A stretch of 64,000 nucleotides of DNA, from contig PHBD01000008.1 in NCBI GenBank assembly GCA_002841865.1, positions 124,001 to 188,000 on the forward strand. Direction: 5' to 3'. This stretch comes from Deltaproteobacteria bacterium HGW-Deltaproteobacteria-19 (GTDB lineage: Bacteria > Desulfobacterota > Syntrophia > Syntrophales > PHBD01). A program made the position numbers and the translations under genes. Of this stretch, positions 7,771 to 17,582 are shown piece after piece; position 1 is the stretch's first letter; each line of letters starts with the position of its first letter. A model generated the notes under the pieces. The model saw only the letters and a list, made by a program, of their open reading frames with translations, was not told the origin of the DNA and searched no databases.

Positions 7771-8897
7771 AACGAGCTTCAGTTCAACTCGGCGACTTCC
7801 TTACCCTGAAGAGAGGTTATGACCTGCCAGAACAAGCGCGGGTTCACGGAGAAGTACCAGTCGTGTCTTCTTCTGGTGTTACTGGCACGCATAACGAAGC
7901 GAAGGTCGATGGTCCTGGTGTTGTAACAGGACGATACGGCACATTAGGTGAGGTGTTTTACATTGACGAACCATTCTGGCCACTCAATACTGCCTTATAC
8001 GTCCAAGACTTCAAATGCAATCATCCTCGTTTCGTGTCCTATTTTTTGAAGTGGATTCTCAATGGATCACAGAGCGACAAGGCTGCAGTTCCAGGTGTCA
8101 ATCGAAATGACTTGCACGCTCGCAAGGTCGAAGTTCCGGACGACCCGAGTGAGCAAGCAGCAATCGCCGCTGTCCTCACTGCCTACGACGACCTGATCGA
8201 GAACAACCGGCGGCGAATTCAGCTCCTGGAGCAGGCGGCGCGACTGCTCTACAAGGAATGGTTTGTCCACCTCCGTTTCCCCGGCCACGAACACACCAAA
8301 ACCACCAACGGTGTGCCGGAGGGGTGGGAGAAGATCACTATTGGAGAATCGGCCTCTTTTTTAAGTCGAGGTATAACTCCAAAATATGATGACAATGCAC
8401 CAGGGCTTGTTATCAACCAGAAGTGTATAAGAAATCGAATGGTAAGCCTTGATCTAGCCCGTCGACATTCTAATCAAGTGCCTTCAACAAAGATTGTTCA
8501 ATTCGGGGATATGTTGATCAATTCTACAGGTGCGGGAACACTTGGTCGGGTTGCTCAGTTCTTGTATGAAGCTGATGGATACACAGTTGACTCACATATT
8601 ACGATTGTCCGTCCCCGAGAGGACATCCCAGTCCACTACTTCGGTTTGTGCTTAGCGAGCTTAGAATCTTTCATTGCGACATTAGGCCGTGGTGCGACTA
8701 ACCAGACAGAACTTTCAAAAGACGATATTGCCGCGCTTGAGATAATCCGCCCATCATCCGGCCATGCACAAATGTTCGACAAAAAAGTGGCAGTATTTTT
8801 TCGTCAAATTTATATTTTATTGGGACAGCTTAAAAAGCTAAGCCAAGCCCGTAATCTACTTCTCCCGCGCCTCATGAACGGCGACTATGCGGTATGA
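7767..8897 (+). CDS. hsdS: Type I restriction-modification specificity subunit S
   Basis: 376 residues with two target-recognition domains. The first begins VQLGDFLTLKRGYDLPEQAR and ends in the conserved helix PSEQAAIAAVLTAYDDLIEN; the second begins GWEKITIGESASFLSRG and ends LLLPRLMNGDYAV. This two-repeat layout (variable TRD plus conserved spacer helix) defines HsdS, which sets the sequence specificity of both methylation and cleavage. The second half is clearly more A+T rich than hsdM, consistent with the domain exchange typical of HsdS. It overlaps hsdM by four bases; 28 nt separate it from the AAA+ gene. Confidence 0.93.
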   Translation: MKRASVQLGDFLTLKRGYDLPEQARVHGEVPVVSSSGVTGTHNEAKVDGPGVVTGRYGTLGEVFYIDEPFWPLNTALYVQDFKCNHPRFVSYFLKWILNGSQSDKAAVPGVNRNDLHARKVEVPDDPSEQAAIAAVLTAYDDLIENNRRRIQLLEQAARLLYKEWFVHLRFPGHEHTKTTNGVPEGWEKITIGESASFLSRGITPKYDDNAPGLVINQKCIRNRMVSLDLARRHSNQVPSTKIVQFGDMLINSTGAGTLGRVAQFLYEADGYTVDSHITIVRPREDIPVHYFGLCLASLESFIATLGRGATNQTELSKDDIAALEIIRPSSGHAQMFDKKVAVFFRQIYILLGQLKKLSQARNLLLPRLMNGDYAV

Positions 8898-8925
8898 TAA
8901 TTAAAATATTTGAAAGGAGGCAATC

Positions 8926-9894
8926 ATGGCTACTGCTGAACAGATAAAATCCTTGATACGCTCCTATCTCGGAGATGACCCCGAGCGTTTCTACTCGATT
9001 GCCTTGCAGGTGGCTGCTCACGAGGCCAAACAGGGCCATATAGCCTTGGCTCATGATATACGCGACATCGTGGACAAGGCCAGGAAGGCCAAAGGGGCAG
9101 TGATCCTGCAGTTTCCAAAGGACATGTTGGGTCTGGTGCTCTCCGAAAGGCCAGATACTGCCGAGTCTGCCCTAGTGATTCCCACAGCCCTCGAAGAACG
9201 CATTGCACGGATCATTAACGAATATAGGCAACGGAACAAACTCAAGGTCTATGGTTTGACACATCGCCGGAAAGTGTTGCTGATCGGCCCGCCTGGCACA
9301 GGAAAAACTATGACTGCAAGGGTGTTGGCGCATGAACTGCACTTGCTGTTGTACACAATCCAGGTAGACCGTCTAGTCACCAAGTTCATGGGAGAAACTG
9401 GTGCCAAGCTGCGCCAGATATTTGACCTCATTAAGAGTGAAGAAGGTGTGTATCTTTTTGATGAATTTGATGCCATTGGTGGAGAGCGATCCTTTGAAAA
9501 CGACGTGGGTGAGATGCGCCGCGTCCTGAATTCCTTTTTACAATTTATCGAACAGGATTCATCCGACAGTCTAGTCGTAGCCGCAACTAACAGCCCAAGA
9601 CTTCTGGACCGAGCACTTTTCAGGCGATTTGATGACGTACTGTACTACGAACAGCCGACCGATAAAGAACGCAAGCGTTTAATAGAAAATATTTTAGGAA
9701 CCTATTTGGCCTCTCGCTTTACTTGGAAGCAGGTGATTGATGACAGCAGCAATCTGAGCCATGCTGAGATCGACCAAGCATGCCGCGATGCCATTAAGAA
9801 TGCCATTTTGATGGAACGAAAAAAGGTGAATGCGTCCGAATTGCTCGACAGACTAAATGAGCGCAGGGACGCACGCAAAGGGCTGCGGGAGTAA
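8926..9894 (+). CDS. ietA: AAA+ ATPase of an IetAS-type ATPase-protease pair
   Basis: 322 residues. A ~90-residue helical N-domain precedes one AAA+ module with Walker A GPPGTGKT (121-128), Walker B VYLFDEFDA (Asp179-Glu180), sensor 1 VVAATN and an arginine finger region RALFRRFDD. A C-terminal helical lid follows. A strong AAAGGAGGC site precedes the ATG. The following gene, 6 nt away, is a subtilisin-like protease; this AAA+/S8 pair matches IetAS, known from an Agrobacterium Ti plasmid as a maintenance/toxin-antitoxin locus and later reported as anti-phage. The ATPase probably controls the protease. Base composition is more A+T rich than hsdM/hsdR, pointing to separate acquisition. Confidence 0.85.
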   Translation: MATAEQIKSLIRSYLGDDPERFYSIALQVAAHEAKQGHIALAHDIRDIVDKARKAKGAVILQFPKDMLGLVLSERPDTAESALVIPTALEERIARIINEYRQRNKLKVYGLTHRRKVLLIGPPGTGKTMTARVLAHELHLLLYTIQVDRLVTKFMGETGAKLRQIFDLIKSEEGVYLFDEFDAIGGERSFENDVGEMRRVLNSFLQFIEQDSSDSLVVAATNSPRLLDRALFRRFDDVLYYEQPTDKERKRLIENILGTYLASRFTWKQVIDDSSNLSHAEIDQACRDAIKNAILMERKKVNASELLDRLNERRDARKGLRE

Positions 9895-9900
9895 TATTTA

Positions 9901-12420
9901 ATGGCGGGGAATCGGCTTTCACACATTGTTCTTCGGGATAGGCCTGAAAACACTGACTTTATCAGCGCCCGATCCAGTGGTGGGGGAAGGAGCATCCCGT
10001 CGCGTCAGCGCGACTCACATAGCGCCTATTTAAAAAGTAGATTGGAACAGGCGTGGCGATCAGTTGAAGACGAACGCGCGGTTGCTCACATCGAACGTGA
10101 TGGCGTGTACATTGAATTCAAAAGCGATCCTGGTGCTGATCTGGTGACCAAAAGCCTCGAGGATATGAAGTCCAAGAAGGTACGTTTGCTTAATATCAGG
10201 ACCGAGAAGGAGACAATTACTGACGATACAACAAATCAACCGAAAGAAGTGGTCACTACTTACGCGACGGTTTTTATTGCCAATGAAAAGAAAGAGCACT
10301 TCTTAAAAAAGATAGAGGAATATGCTGAACAGGACACTCCGAAGGGCCATTGGAAGAACGCCGATCTAATTAACAGTATTGCGGATATTAGAAAAGCACT
10401 GGCGATTGATTCATTCTGGCAGGACGATAAATCATTGATCCCTGGTGACACGCCCAACTGGTGCGAGATTTGGTTGAGTAACGATACGGAGGAAGTCATA
10501 TCCCGTTTCAATAATCTTTTAAACCGGTTGGAGATCCCATCAAAGAATGGCATTATCCGGTTTCCAGAACGGGCTGTTAAGGTTGTGTTGACTAATCGAG
10601 CGCAGTTGGAGCAGCTTTCGGCGTTGTCCGATGACATCGCTGAATATCGTCTGGGCAAAAGTACAGCCGAATTCTGGACTGGGTTGCGAAACAAGGACCA
10701 GGCCGAATGGGTACAAAATCTGCTGAAAAGAACAAGATATGAGCAGTCACCGGGTGTTTCCGTGTGTCTCCTTGATACCGGTGTGAACCATGGTCATCCA
10801 CTCATTTCGCCGGTATTAAGCGATGGCGACTGCCAGGCTGTAGATTCGGCTTGGGGATCCCACGATCACGATAAACACGGTACCCTTATGGCAGGGGTTG
10901 CCGCCTACGGCGATTTGGTCAAAGCCCTGTCGGGCAGTGGACCTATCTATCTCAGGCACTGCCTTGAATCGGTCAAGATCCTTCCTCCGGTCGGTTCGAA
11001 TCCAACCGAATTATGGGGATACGTCACATCGCAAGGTGTCAGCCTGTCTGAAATCGAGGCGCCTGATCGAAAGCGTGTCCATTGTATGGCTGTGGCTGCC
11101 GATGACACCCGTGACCGAGGTCGTCCAAGTTCCTGGTCCGGGCAACTGGATCAGATCATAGCTGGTACAGATGATGATATAAGAAGACTAATGATCGTGA
11201 GCGCTGGCAATACAGACCCGTCCGGCTGGGCACAATATCCAGCTGCCCAACTAACCGACTCAATTCACGATCCGGGCCAATCGTGGAATGCATTGACGGT
11301 TGGCGCCTACACGAAGATGGATACGATTCTGGACCCATCGCTTCAAGGCTATAGCCCAGTCGCTCCCCAATGTGGGCTTTCTCCCTTTTCAACAACATCT
11401 TTCTGCTGGGAAGACAATAAGTGGCCGATCAAACCGGAAATCGTTTTGGAAGGTGGTAATGCGGCGCGCGATGCGAGCGGCTTCACAACAGAGTGCGATG
11501 ATCTATCACTGCTCTCCACATATTACAATCCTCTGACAAGCCATTTTCATCCATTTAATATGACAAGCGCTGCCACTGCTCAGGCCGCCTGGATGGCTGC
11601 TCAGATTCAGATACAGTACCCGGATCTCTGGCCGGAAACGATTCGTGCCCTTGTCGTGCACTCAGCCAATTGGCCGGACGGCCTTTGGAATCAGTTTTCT
11701 GGTGATGGATCCAAGACCGCTATAAAGAAGCTGCTTAGCACTTGCGGCTATGGTGTACCGAACCTGGAGCGAGCGCTGTTCAGTGCTTCGAATTTTCTGA
11801 CCTTGATTGCACAGGCCGAGCTTAATCCTTTTGACAAGAAAAGAGATGATACAGGTAATACGAAATCTGGTTACCGTACCAAGGACATGCACCTATATGA
11901 GTTGCCTTGGCCCAAGGAAGTGTTGCGCAGCATGCCAGATGATATAGAAGTGGAGATGAGGGTCACGCTCTCTTATTTTATTGAGCCTGGACCGGGCGAA
12001 ATCGGCTGGCAGGACCGATATCGCTATGCATCCCACGCATTGCGTTTTGATTTGAAATCTCCCACCGAAACCAAAGAACAGTTTGTCAAACGCATCAATA
12101 AAGCGGCCAGGGAAGAGGAAGAAGGACATCCTGGTACACAGAGCGCTTCTGACCACTGGAAAATTGGCCAAGCGCGAAACAGGGGTTCCATTCATTCAGA
12201 TATTTGGCAAGGGACAGCATCCGAATTGGCGGAATCCAATATTATCGCCATTGCCCCTCGCATTGGCTGGTGGCGCGAGCGCGCTCATCTGGGGCGATGG
12301 AGCCGCAGGGCAAGGTATTCCCTGGTGGTATCAATCATGACACCGGAAGAACGCATCGATGTGTACACACCCGTTGCCAATCAAGTCGGAATCAGCGTGC
12401 CGATTGAAGTTACCACGTGA
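9901..12420 (+). CDS. ietS: Subtilisin-like (S8) serine protease of an IetAS-type pair
   Basis: 839 residues with no signal peptide, so cytoplasmic. The S8 catalytic triad is readable: Asp292 in VCLLDTGVNHGHPLI, His326 in DKHGTLMAGVAAYG, and Ser556 in NMTSAATAQAAWMAA. The oxyanion-hole Asn lies in LMIVSAGNTDPSGW. About 290 residues precede the protease domain and about 250 follow it; both are unassigned, and the N-terminal part may be an inhibitory or sensing domain. In this family the protease is thought to be the toxic effector, restrained by the AAA+ partner encoded just upstream. Only four nt separate its stop from the hsdR start, placing it inside the restriction operon. Confidence 0.85.
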   Translation: MAGNRLSHIVLRDRPENTDFISARSSGGGRSIPSRQRDSHSAYLKSRLEQAWRSVEDERAVAHIERDGVYIEFKSDPGADLVTKSLEDMKSKKVRLLNIRTEKETITDDTTNQPKEVVTTYATVFIANEKKEHFLKKIEEYAEQDTPKGHWKNADLINSIADIRKALAIDSFWQDDKSLIPGDTPNWCEIWLSNDTEEVISRFNNLLNRLEIPSKNGIIRFPERAVKVVLTNRAQLEQLSALSDDIAEYRLGKSTAEFWTGLRNKDQAEWVQNLLKRTRYEQSPGVSVCLLDTGVNHGHPLISPVLSDGDCQAVDSAWGSHDHDKHGTLMAGVAAYGDLVKALSGSGPIYLRHCLESVKILPPVGSNPTELWGYVTSQGVSLSEIEAPDRKRVHCMAVAADDTRDRGRPSSWSGQLDQIIAGTDDDIRRLMIVSAGNTDPSGWAQYPAAQLTDSIHDPGQSWNALTVGAYTKMDTILDPSLQGYSPVAPQCGLSPFSTTSFCWEDNKWPIKPEIVLEGGNAARDASGFTTECDDLSLLSTYYNPLTSHFHPFNMTSAATAQAAWMAAQIQIQYPDLWPETIRALVVHSANWPDGLWNQFSGDGSKTAIKKLLSTCGYGVPNLERALFSASNFLTLIAQAELNPFDKKRDDTGNTKSGYRTKDMHLYELPWPKEVLRSMPDDIEVEMRVTLSYFIEPGPGEIGWQDRYRYASHALRFDLKSPTETKEQFVKRINKAAREEEEGHPGTQSASDHWKIGQARNRGSIHSDIWQGTASELAESNIIAIAPRIGWWRERAHLGRWSRRARYSLVVSIMTPEERIDVYTPVANQVGISVPIEVTT

Positions 12421-12424
12421 ATGG

Positions 12425-15400
12425 GTGAAGATATTGAGCAACTTTACAGAAGATACCCTTGTTCAACAAACCACTGCCGAATACCTGAAACAGAAGCTCG
12501 GTTGGCAGTCCATCTACGCATACAACAACGAGGACTTCGGGCCTGATAGCCTTCTAGGTCGGGCATCGGACCGTGAGGTGGTGCTCACGTGGCCCTTACG
12601 CAAGAAGCTGATGGAACTCAACCCCGGCATGCCCGACGAGGCTTACGACGACGCAGTGCGGCAGATCGTGACGATGACGGCGATGCAATCGCTCATTGCC
12701 ACAAACCGCGATAAATACAACCTCATTCGCGACGGCGTGCAGGTTGCCTTCCGGAACGGCAAGGGCGAGCTGGTGAAGGAACGCCTGCGAGTGCTGGATT
12801 TCAAATATCCGCTCAACAATGACTTTCTATGCGTTCGGGAACTGTGGGTGCGGGGTGATCTTTACCGCCGTCGGGCCGATATCGTTGGGTTTGTCAACGG
12901 CCTGCCGCTCTTGTTCATGGAGCTCAAGACGGTTGGCAAGGACGTCCGTGTCGCCTATGAGAAAAATTTCAAGGATTACAAGGATACCGTGCCGCACCTT
13001 TTTCACCACAATGCGATTGTGGCACTGGCTAACGGTGTGGAAGCAAAAATCGGCTCGGTGACGAGCCGGTTTGAGCACTTCCACGAATGGAAGCGCCTGG
13101 CTGAAGATGAACCGGGCGTGGTGGACATGGAAACACTGCTCAAGGGTGTCTGCAGTAAAGCAAATCTCATTGATATCGTAGAGAATTTTATCCTCTTTGA
13201 CGACTCGACAGGTGAAACCAAGAAGATCCTGGCCCGCAATCACCAGTTCCTCGGCGTGAACCGGGCCATCGAGGCAGTGCGCGACAGGACAAATCGCAAC
13301 GGCAAACTGGGCGTTTTCTGGCACACCCAGGGGGCGGGCAAGAGCTACTCAATGGTTTTGTTCACCCGAAAGGTGCACCGCAAACTGGGCGGCAATTTCA
13401 CTTTCCTGGTGCTGACCGACCGCGATGATCTGGATACACAGATTTATAAGACCTTTGCCGGCTGCGGCGTTGTGGATAACGACCGCGAGCCCTGCCGTGC
13501 ATCGAGCGGGGAGCACTTAGCCCGTCTTCTTTCAGAGCAGAAGACACACATCTTTTCCCTTATCCATAAGTTCAATCGGGAGGTAGAACCGACCCAGCCC
13601 TATTCGGAACGCGACGACATCATAGTCATCACGGACGAGGCGCACCGCACCCAGTATGGGACGCTGGCCCTGAACATGCGCAACGCCCTGCCGAACGCCT
13701 CCTGCATTGGCTTCACCGGTACGCCGCTTTTCAGCGACGACGAAATCACCAAGAGGGTCTTTGGCGATTACGTTTCGACCTATGACTTCCAGCGGGCCGT
13801 CGAAGACAAGGCCACCGTGCCCCTCTACTACGATGCCCGCGGCGACAAGCTTGGCGTCTCGGTGGGCGACCTCAACGAACGCATCGCCGCCAAACTGGAA
13901 GAGTTGGAAACTGCCGATATCGACGTGGCTCAGCGGCTCGAAAAGGAGCTTAAGCGCGATTACCACGTCATCACCGCTGACAAACGGCTGGATCAGGTAG
14001 CTCGTGATTTCGTGGATAACTACTCCAAGGCCTGGGAAACCGGGAAGGCCATGCTGGTATGCATCGACAAGATTACCTGCGTGAAGATGTACAACCGCAT
14101 CGCCCGATATTTGGAGGAACGAATAGCTGAACTGACGGTTGAGTTGGCAGCGATCAAAGATGAGCAGGAAGAGCAGTATCGCAAGCGGCAAATTGCCTGG
14201 ATGCGCGAGACCAGAATGGCGGTGGTGGTGAGCGAAGAGCAGGGCGAGGTGGAGAAGTTCCGCAAGTGGGATCTGGACATTACACCGCATCGCCGCCTGA
14301 TCAAAGACGGAATGGAGCTGCCTGAGGCGATGCGCCAGAAACCGCAGTTCCGGTCCATGCAGAGGATGGATGTGGACGAGGCCTTCAAGGCAGAAGAGCA
14401 TCCGTTCCGCATAGCCATCGTCTGCGCCATGTGGCTGACAGGTTTTGACGTGCCGTCGCTTTCGACACTGTATCTGGACAAACCGCTCAAGGCGCACACG
14501 CTGATGCAGGCCATCGCCCGCGCCAACCGTGTGAACGAAGGCAAGAACAACGGCATGATTGTGGATTATTGCGGCATCCTCAAGAACCTGCGCAAGGCAT
14601 TAGCTACGTTTGCCGGAGCAGGCGACACAGGACGCCCAGGTGAAGGCGGCGAGAACGAACCGGCCAAACCGGAAGAGGAACTGCTGGCCGACCTGGCGGA
14701 GGCCATTGCTTTTGTCAGGGCGTTTCTGACCGAGCGGAGCGCGTCTCTGGACGACATCATTCATAAGAAGGGCTTTGAACGCAATGCTGCCATTATCGCC
14801 GCAAAGGAAGCGGCCAATGAAAACGATGAGACACGGAAACGATTCGAGGTGATGTGCCGAGCGGTCTTCTCGAAATTCAAGGCCTGCCTCACGGTGGCGG
14901 GCGTCAACGACTACCGCCGGGATTACGAGGCGATCAATGTCGTTTACAGAAGCCTGCAGGAGGATCGCGAGAAAGCGGACATAAGCGACATCATTCGGCA
15001 ACTTCATCAGGTGGTGGATGAGGCGATCGAGACCAAGGGTTATGTTGTTACCGAAGAAAAACGAGCCCCCTATGACATCAGCAAGATCGATTTTGACAGG
15101 CTGCGACGGGAATTCGAGCGGAGCCAGGCCAAGCGCACAACGGTTCAGAACCTCAAGACGGCCATTGAATCGCGACTCCAGCGGCTGCTTGAGCAGAACC
15201 CTTTGCGAACGGACTTCCAGCGCCACTATGAACAGATCGTGGCCGAGTATAACCGCGAAAAAGATCGGGTAACCATCGAGAAGACCTTTGAGGCACTTCT
15301 GGTGTTCATAGACGGTATGAGCGAGGAAGAGCGTCGTGCTGTTCGTGAAGGACTTGATGAGGAATCCCTCGCGATCTTTGACCTTTTGAGAACAAAGGAT

Positions 15401-15685
15401 CTCTCGGCAGGCGAGATTAAGAGCATCAAGACTGTTGCGGTCGATTTGCTCAAGACACTCAAGGCCGAGAAACTGCGCGTCACTCGGTGGCAGGACAAGG
15501 AAGCCACCCGAGACGGCGTACGACAGGCCATTTTGGATTTCCTGTGGAACGAATCAACCGGCCTGCCAGTGGATAACTACACGGAAGAAGATGTGAAAGA
15601 CAGAGCCGACGAAGTTTATCGTCATGTGTATCGCGTATATCCGACACTTCCATCGCCATATTATAAGCCAGCAGCGGCGGCGTGA
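12425..15685 (+). CDS. hsdR: Type I restriction enzyme subunit R (nuclease-translocase)
   Basis: About 1,086 residues. The N-terminal PD-(D/E)XK nuclease ends in LLFMELKTVGK (Glu166, Lys168). The SF2 translocase follows with Walker A HTQGAGKSYSM (Lys306), DEAH at 404-407 (VITDEAHRTQYG) and motif III GFTGTPLF; motif VI is AIARANRVNEGK. A helical C-terminal domain (from about 740) would dock onto M2S. I chose GTG 12425 because it begins VKILSNFTEDTLVQQ, the usual HsdR start, four nt after ietS; the open frame extends upstream into ietS without family similarity. HsdR translocates and cleaves DNA lacking the HsdM mark. A hairpin terminator follows. Confidence 0.93.
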   Translation: MKILSNFTEDTLVQQTTAEYLKQKLGWQSIYAYNNEDFGPDSLLGRASDREVVLTWPLRKKLMELNPGMPDEAYDDAVRQIVTMTAMQSLIATNRDKYNLIRDGVQVAFRNGKGELVKERLRVLDFKYPLNNDFLCVRELWVRGDLYRRRADIVGFVNGLPLLFMELKTVGKDVRVAYEKNFKDYKDTVPHLFHHNAIVALANGVEAKIGSVTSRFEHFHEWKRLAEDEPGVVDMETLLKGVCSKANLIDIVENFILFDDSTGETKKILARNHQFLGVNRAIEAVRDRTNRNGKLGVFWHTQGAGKSYSMVLFTRKVHRKLGGNFTFLVLTDRDDLDTQIYKTFAGCGVVDNDREPCRASSGEHLARLLSEQKTHIFSLIHKFNREVEPTQPYSERDDIIVITDEAHRTQYGTLALNMRNALPNASCIGFTGTPLFSDDEITKRVFGDYVSTYDFQRAVEDKATVPLYYDARGDKLGVSVGDLNERIAAKLEELETADIDVAQRLEKELKRDYHVITADKRLDQVARDFVDNYSKAWETGKAMLVCIDKITCVKMYNRIARYLEERIAELTVELAAIKDEQEEQYRKRQIAWMRETRMAVVVSEEQGEVEKFRKWDLDITPHRRLIKDGMELPEAMRQKPQFRSMQRMDVDEAFKAEEHPFRIAIVCAMWLTGFDVPSLSTLYLDKPLKAHTLMQAIARANRVNEGKNNGMIVDYCGILKNLRKALATFAGAGDTGRPGEGGENEPAKPEEELLADLAEAIAFVRAFLTERSASLDDIIHKKGFERNAAIIAAKEAANENDETRKRFEVMCRAVFSKFKACLTVAGVNDYRRDYEAINVVYRSLQEDREKADISDIIRQLHQVVDEAIETKGYVVTEEKRAPYDISKIDFDRLRREFERSQAKRTTVQNLKTAIESRLQRLLEQNPLRTDFQRHYEQIVAEYNREKDRVTIEKTFEALLVFIDGMSEEERRAVREGLDEESLAIFDLLRTKDLSAGEIKSIKTVAVDLLKTLKAEKLRVTRWQDKEATRDGVRQAILDFLWNESTGLPVDNYTEEDVKDRADEVYRHVYRVYPTLPSPYYKPAAAA

Positions 15686-15747
15686 GGTGGGACGGTTAAA
15701 AGATGATCACCATTCCTTTGGAGGCTGCTTAAAAAAAGTCTACACAC

Positions 15748-15775
15748 GAAGCCTATGCACATATGTGTAGGCTTC
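15748..15775 (+). terminator. Hairpin after hsdR
   Basis: A 12-bp stem (eight perfect pairs GAAGCCTA/TAGGCTTC extended by two wobbles and two more pairs) closes a CATA loop, 62 nt past the hsdR stop. Flanking ACACAC and GTGTGT can lengthen it. There is no U-run on the plus strand; a run of seven A lies upstream, which would give a U-run on the minus strand after about ten bases. It may act on the converging ATPase gene, or simply mark the operon end. Confidence 0.4.
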
Positions 15776-15939
15776 AAGACACTTGTGTGTTGGTTATTCT
15801 ACCCGTTTGTAGACGGCATAGTGGTGGTGCTCAGGTTCTTTTCGGTGAGCGCAAAGCAGTTTTCTTCCCGCTTCGTCCTTGCGAACACCCCTCCGTTAGG
15901 GATCTGCCCCCTTCACGGATCAGCAGGGATCTCATGCAG

Positions 15940-17253
15940 TTATTCCGAAGATTCCGGCAGTTCGAGGAGGAACCGCCATGCCGGGACCACTTCGATGGTC
16001 CCGCCGTCGGCCTCGATCCGCTCGTCCTCACTGCGGGTCACGATGGTTCCGGCTTTCAAGCCCAGTTCGGACATCGCCTCACTCAAGGCCGCAGTTTCCC
16101 GTTTCCGCGTTTGCGGCACCGCCAGAGACTCGCACGCCTGGACGAGCATCTGCGGGCGGCCACGCATCGGGACGATGAAATCGACCTCCCGGCCGGTCTT
16201 GGTCTTGTAATAGTAGATCTCCGGGTGAAGGCGCCGGAGCGCAGTGAATACAAGGTTCTCAAGAAGATGGCCGGAGTTGACCAGAATTCCGGACGACACC
16301 GAAGTAACCAGTGCGTGATCGATGCAGTAGACCTTTTTCGGATTGGTGTTGCTGCGCGCGAGAGACGGGTCGAATATGCGCACGGTGAACAGAAAATAGG
16401 CGTCCTCGAACCACTCCATGTAATCCGACACCGCGGACTTCGGAGCCTTGTGGCCCAGCGACTTGAGATAGCCCGTAAGATTGTTGACGGAGTAAAGCGA
16501 GGCCGTGTTATCCATCAGCCAGTGGGCCAGATCGGTTACGGCCTTCGGGTGTGAAACGTCGTGGCGCTCGACCAGATCCCGAAACAGGATCGTGTGAAAG
16601 TATTCCTGGTGGGTCCTGATCCGCAGGTTCCGGCCGAGACCGGCGACTTCAGGGAAACCGCCGGTCTCCCAGTATTCCTCAAAGGCCTTCTGAACGAGGA
16701 GCCGATTCTTCGTCGACAGCGTGCCTTCTCCCTCGATTCCCTTGTAGTCCAGGAATTCCCTGAACGAGAACGGGAACATCTCCCACGAGAGAGCCCGCCC
16801 GCGCATCTGCGTGGCGATCTCCTTCGACAGCATCCTGGCCGACGAACCGGTCAGATACACCTCGCATTTTTCCGTGCGCATCAAACGGTCCACGAAGGGC
16901 TCCCAGCCGGGGGCGGCCTGAATTTCGTCGAAAAAGCAGTAGACCGTCTCGGTGTTTTTCTTCTCCGGGTAGATGGAGTAGTAGGCCTCGGCGATCAGGC
17001 CGAGGTTGTCCTGCCGTAGGTTGTGGAGGCGGTCGTCAAAAAAGTTCAGATACAGAATGTTCTGCCGGGGGACCCCGCCATCCAGCAGCCGCTGGATCAC
17101 CTGGAACAGGTAGGTCGACTTGCCGCTCCGCCGCACCCCGATGCAGACGGCTGCCTTTCCGTGTACCGTCTCGATACGCAAACGCCGGGGCACCCCGGTA
17201 TCGAGCCGGGTTTCCTGGAAATCCAGGAGGATGGATTTGATCGTCTCGATCAT
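15940..17253 (-). CDS. AAA_14 / DUF4143 family ATPase
   Basis: 437 residues. The N-terminal P-loop domain has Walker A GVRRSGKST and Walker B VYCFFDEIQ; the C-terminal DUF4143 part includes YYKTKTGREVDFIV, a nuclease-like D-(n)-(E/D)-x-K-type segment seen throughout this family. The start is taken at the ATG with AGGTGT seven nt upstream; the frame extends 110 codons further but reads as non-coding. These proteins are common, often duplicated and of unknown cellular role; some resemble partner ATPases of toxin-antitoxin-like loci. The gene converges on hsdR. A second member of the family is at 24587-25834. Confidence 0.88.
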   Translation of the reverse strand: MIETIKSILLDFQETRLDTGVPRRLRIETVHGKAAVCIGVRRSGKSTYLFQVIQRLLDGGVPRQNILYLNFFDDRLHNLRQDNLGLIAEAYYSIYPEKKNTETVYCFFDEIQAAPGWEPFVDRLMRTEKCEVYLTGSSARMLSKEIATQMRGRALSWEMFPFSFREFLDYKGIEGEGTLSTKNRLLVQKAFEEYWETGGFPEVAGLGRNLRIRTHQEYFHTILFRDLVERHDVSHPKAVTDLAHWLMDNTASLYSVNNLTGYLKSLGHKAPKSAVSDYMEWFEDAYFLFTVRIFDPSLARSNTNPKKVYCIDHALVTSVSSGILVNSGHLLENLVFTALRRLHPEIYYYKTKTGREVDFIVPMRGRPQMLVQACESLAVPQTRKRETAALSEAMSELGLKAGTIVTRSEDERIEADGGTIEVVPAWRFLLELPESSE

Positions 17254-17404
17254 AGGGTTACACCTGGCCATCGTTATTCCCGGTTCGTGAGCCATCCGGT
17301 AATATATATTGCCGGTATTGATTCCAGGTGTCAAGGAATATTCCCGGAAACGGTCTGGCCTTCCCAGCCCGAAAAACGGCCCACTGATGCACCCTCCCTG
17401 CCTC

Positions 17405-17545
17405 CGATGGATTAACTTGAGGGTCAGCGACATCCTTCGAAATAAGCTGAAGCACCTTGCGGTTGATGAAGATGCGTCACCCGCCGATCTGCCGGAAGAA
17501 TCCATCCAGGACATTCTGAAGAAATGCGAGAAGAATCGGATGTCT
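17405..17545 (+). pseudogene. Ribbon-helix-helix (antitoxin-like) gene remnant
   Basis: Between the ATPase gene and the next gene (329 bases) one frame reads WINLRVSDILRNKLKHLAVD then EDASPADLPEESIQDILKKC. This has the shape of an Arc/CopG/CcdA-type protein: a DNA-binding strand (INLRV) and two helices. The residues usually reading 'TSLADLLEE' here contain prolines (SPADLPEE), which should break the second helix. There is no ATG in frame; a TTG lies at 17417, and the frame runs into the next gene with no early stop. I read it as a decayed antitoxin-type repressor. Confidence 0.4.
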
Positions 17546-17582
17546 CTGTGGTATAGAGCGAGACACCTCAGGAGGGAAATCA

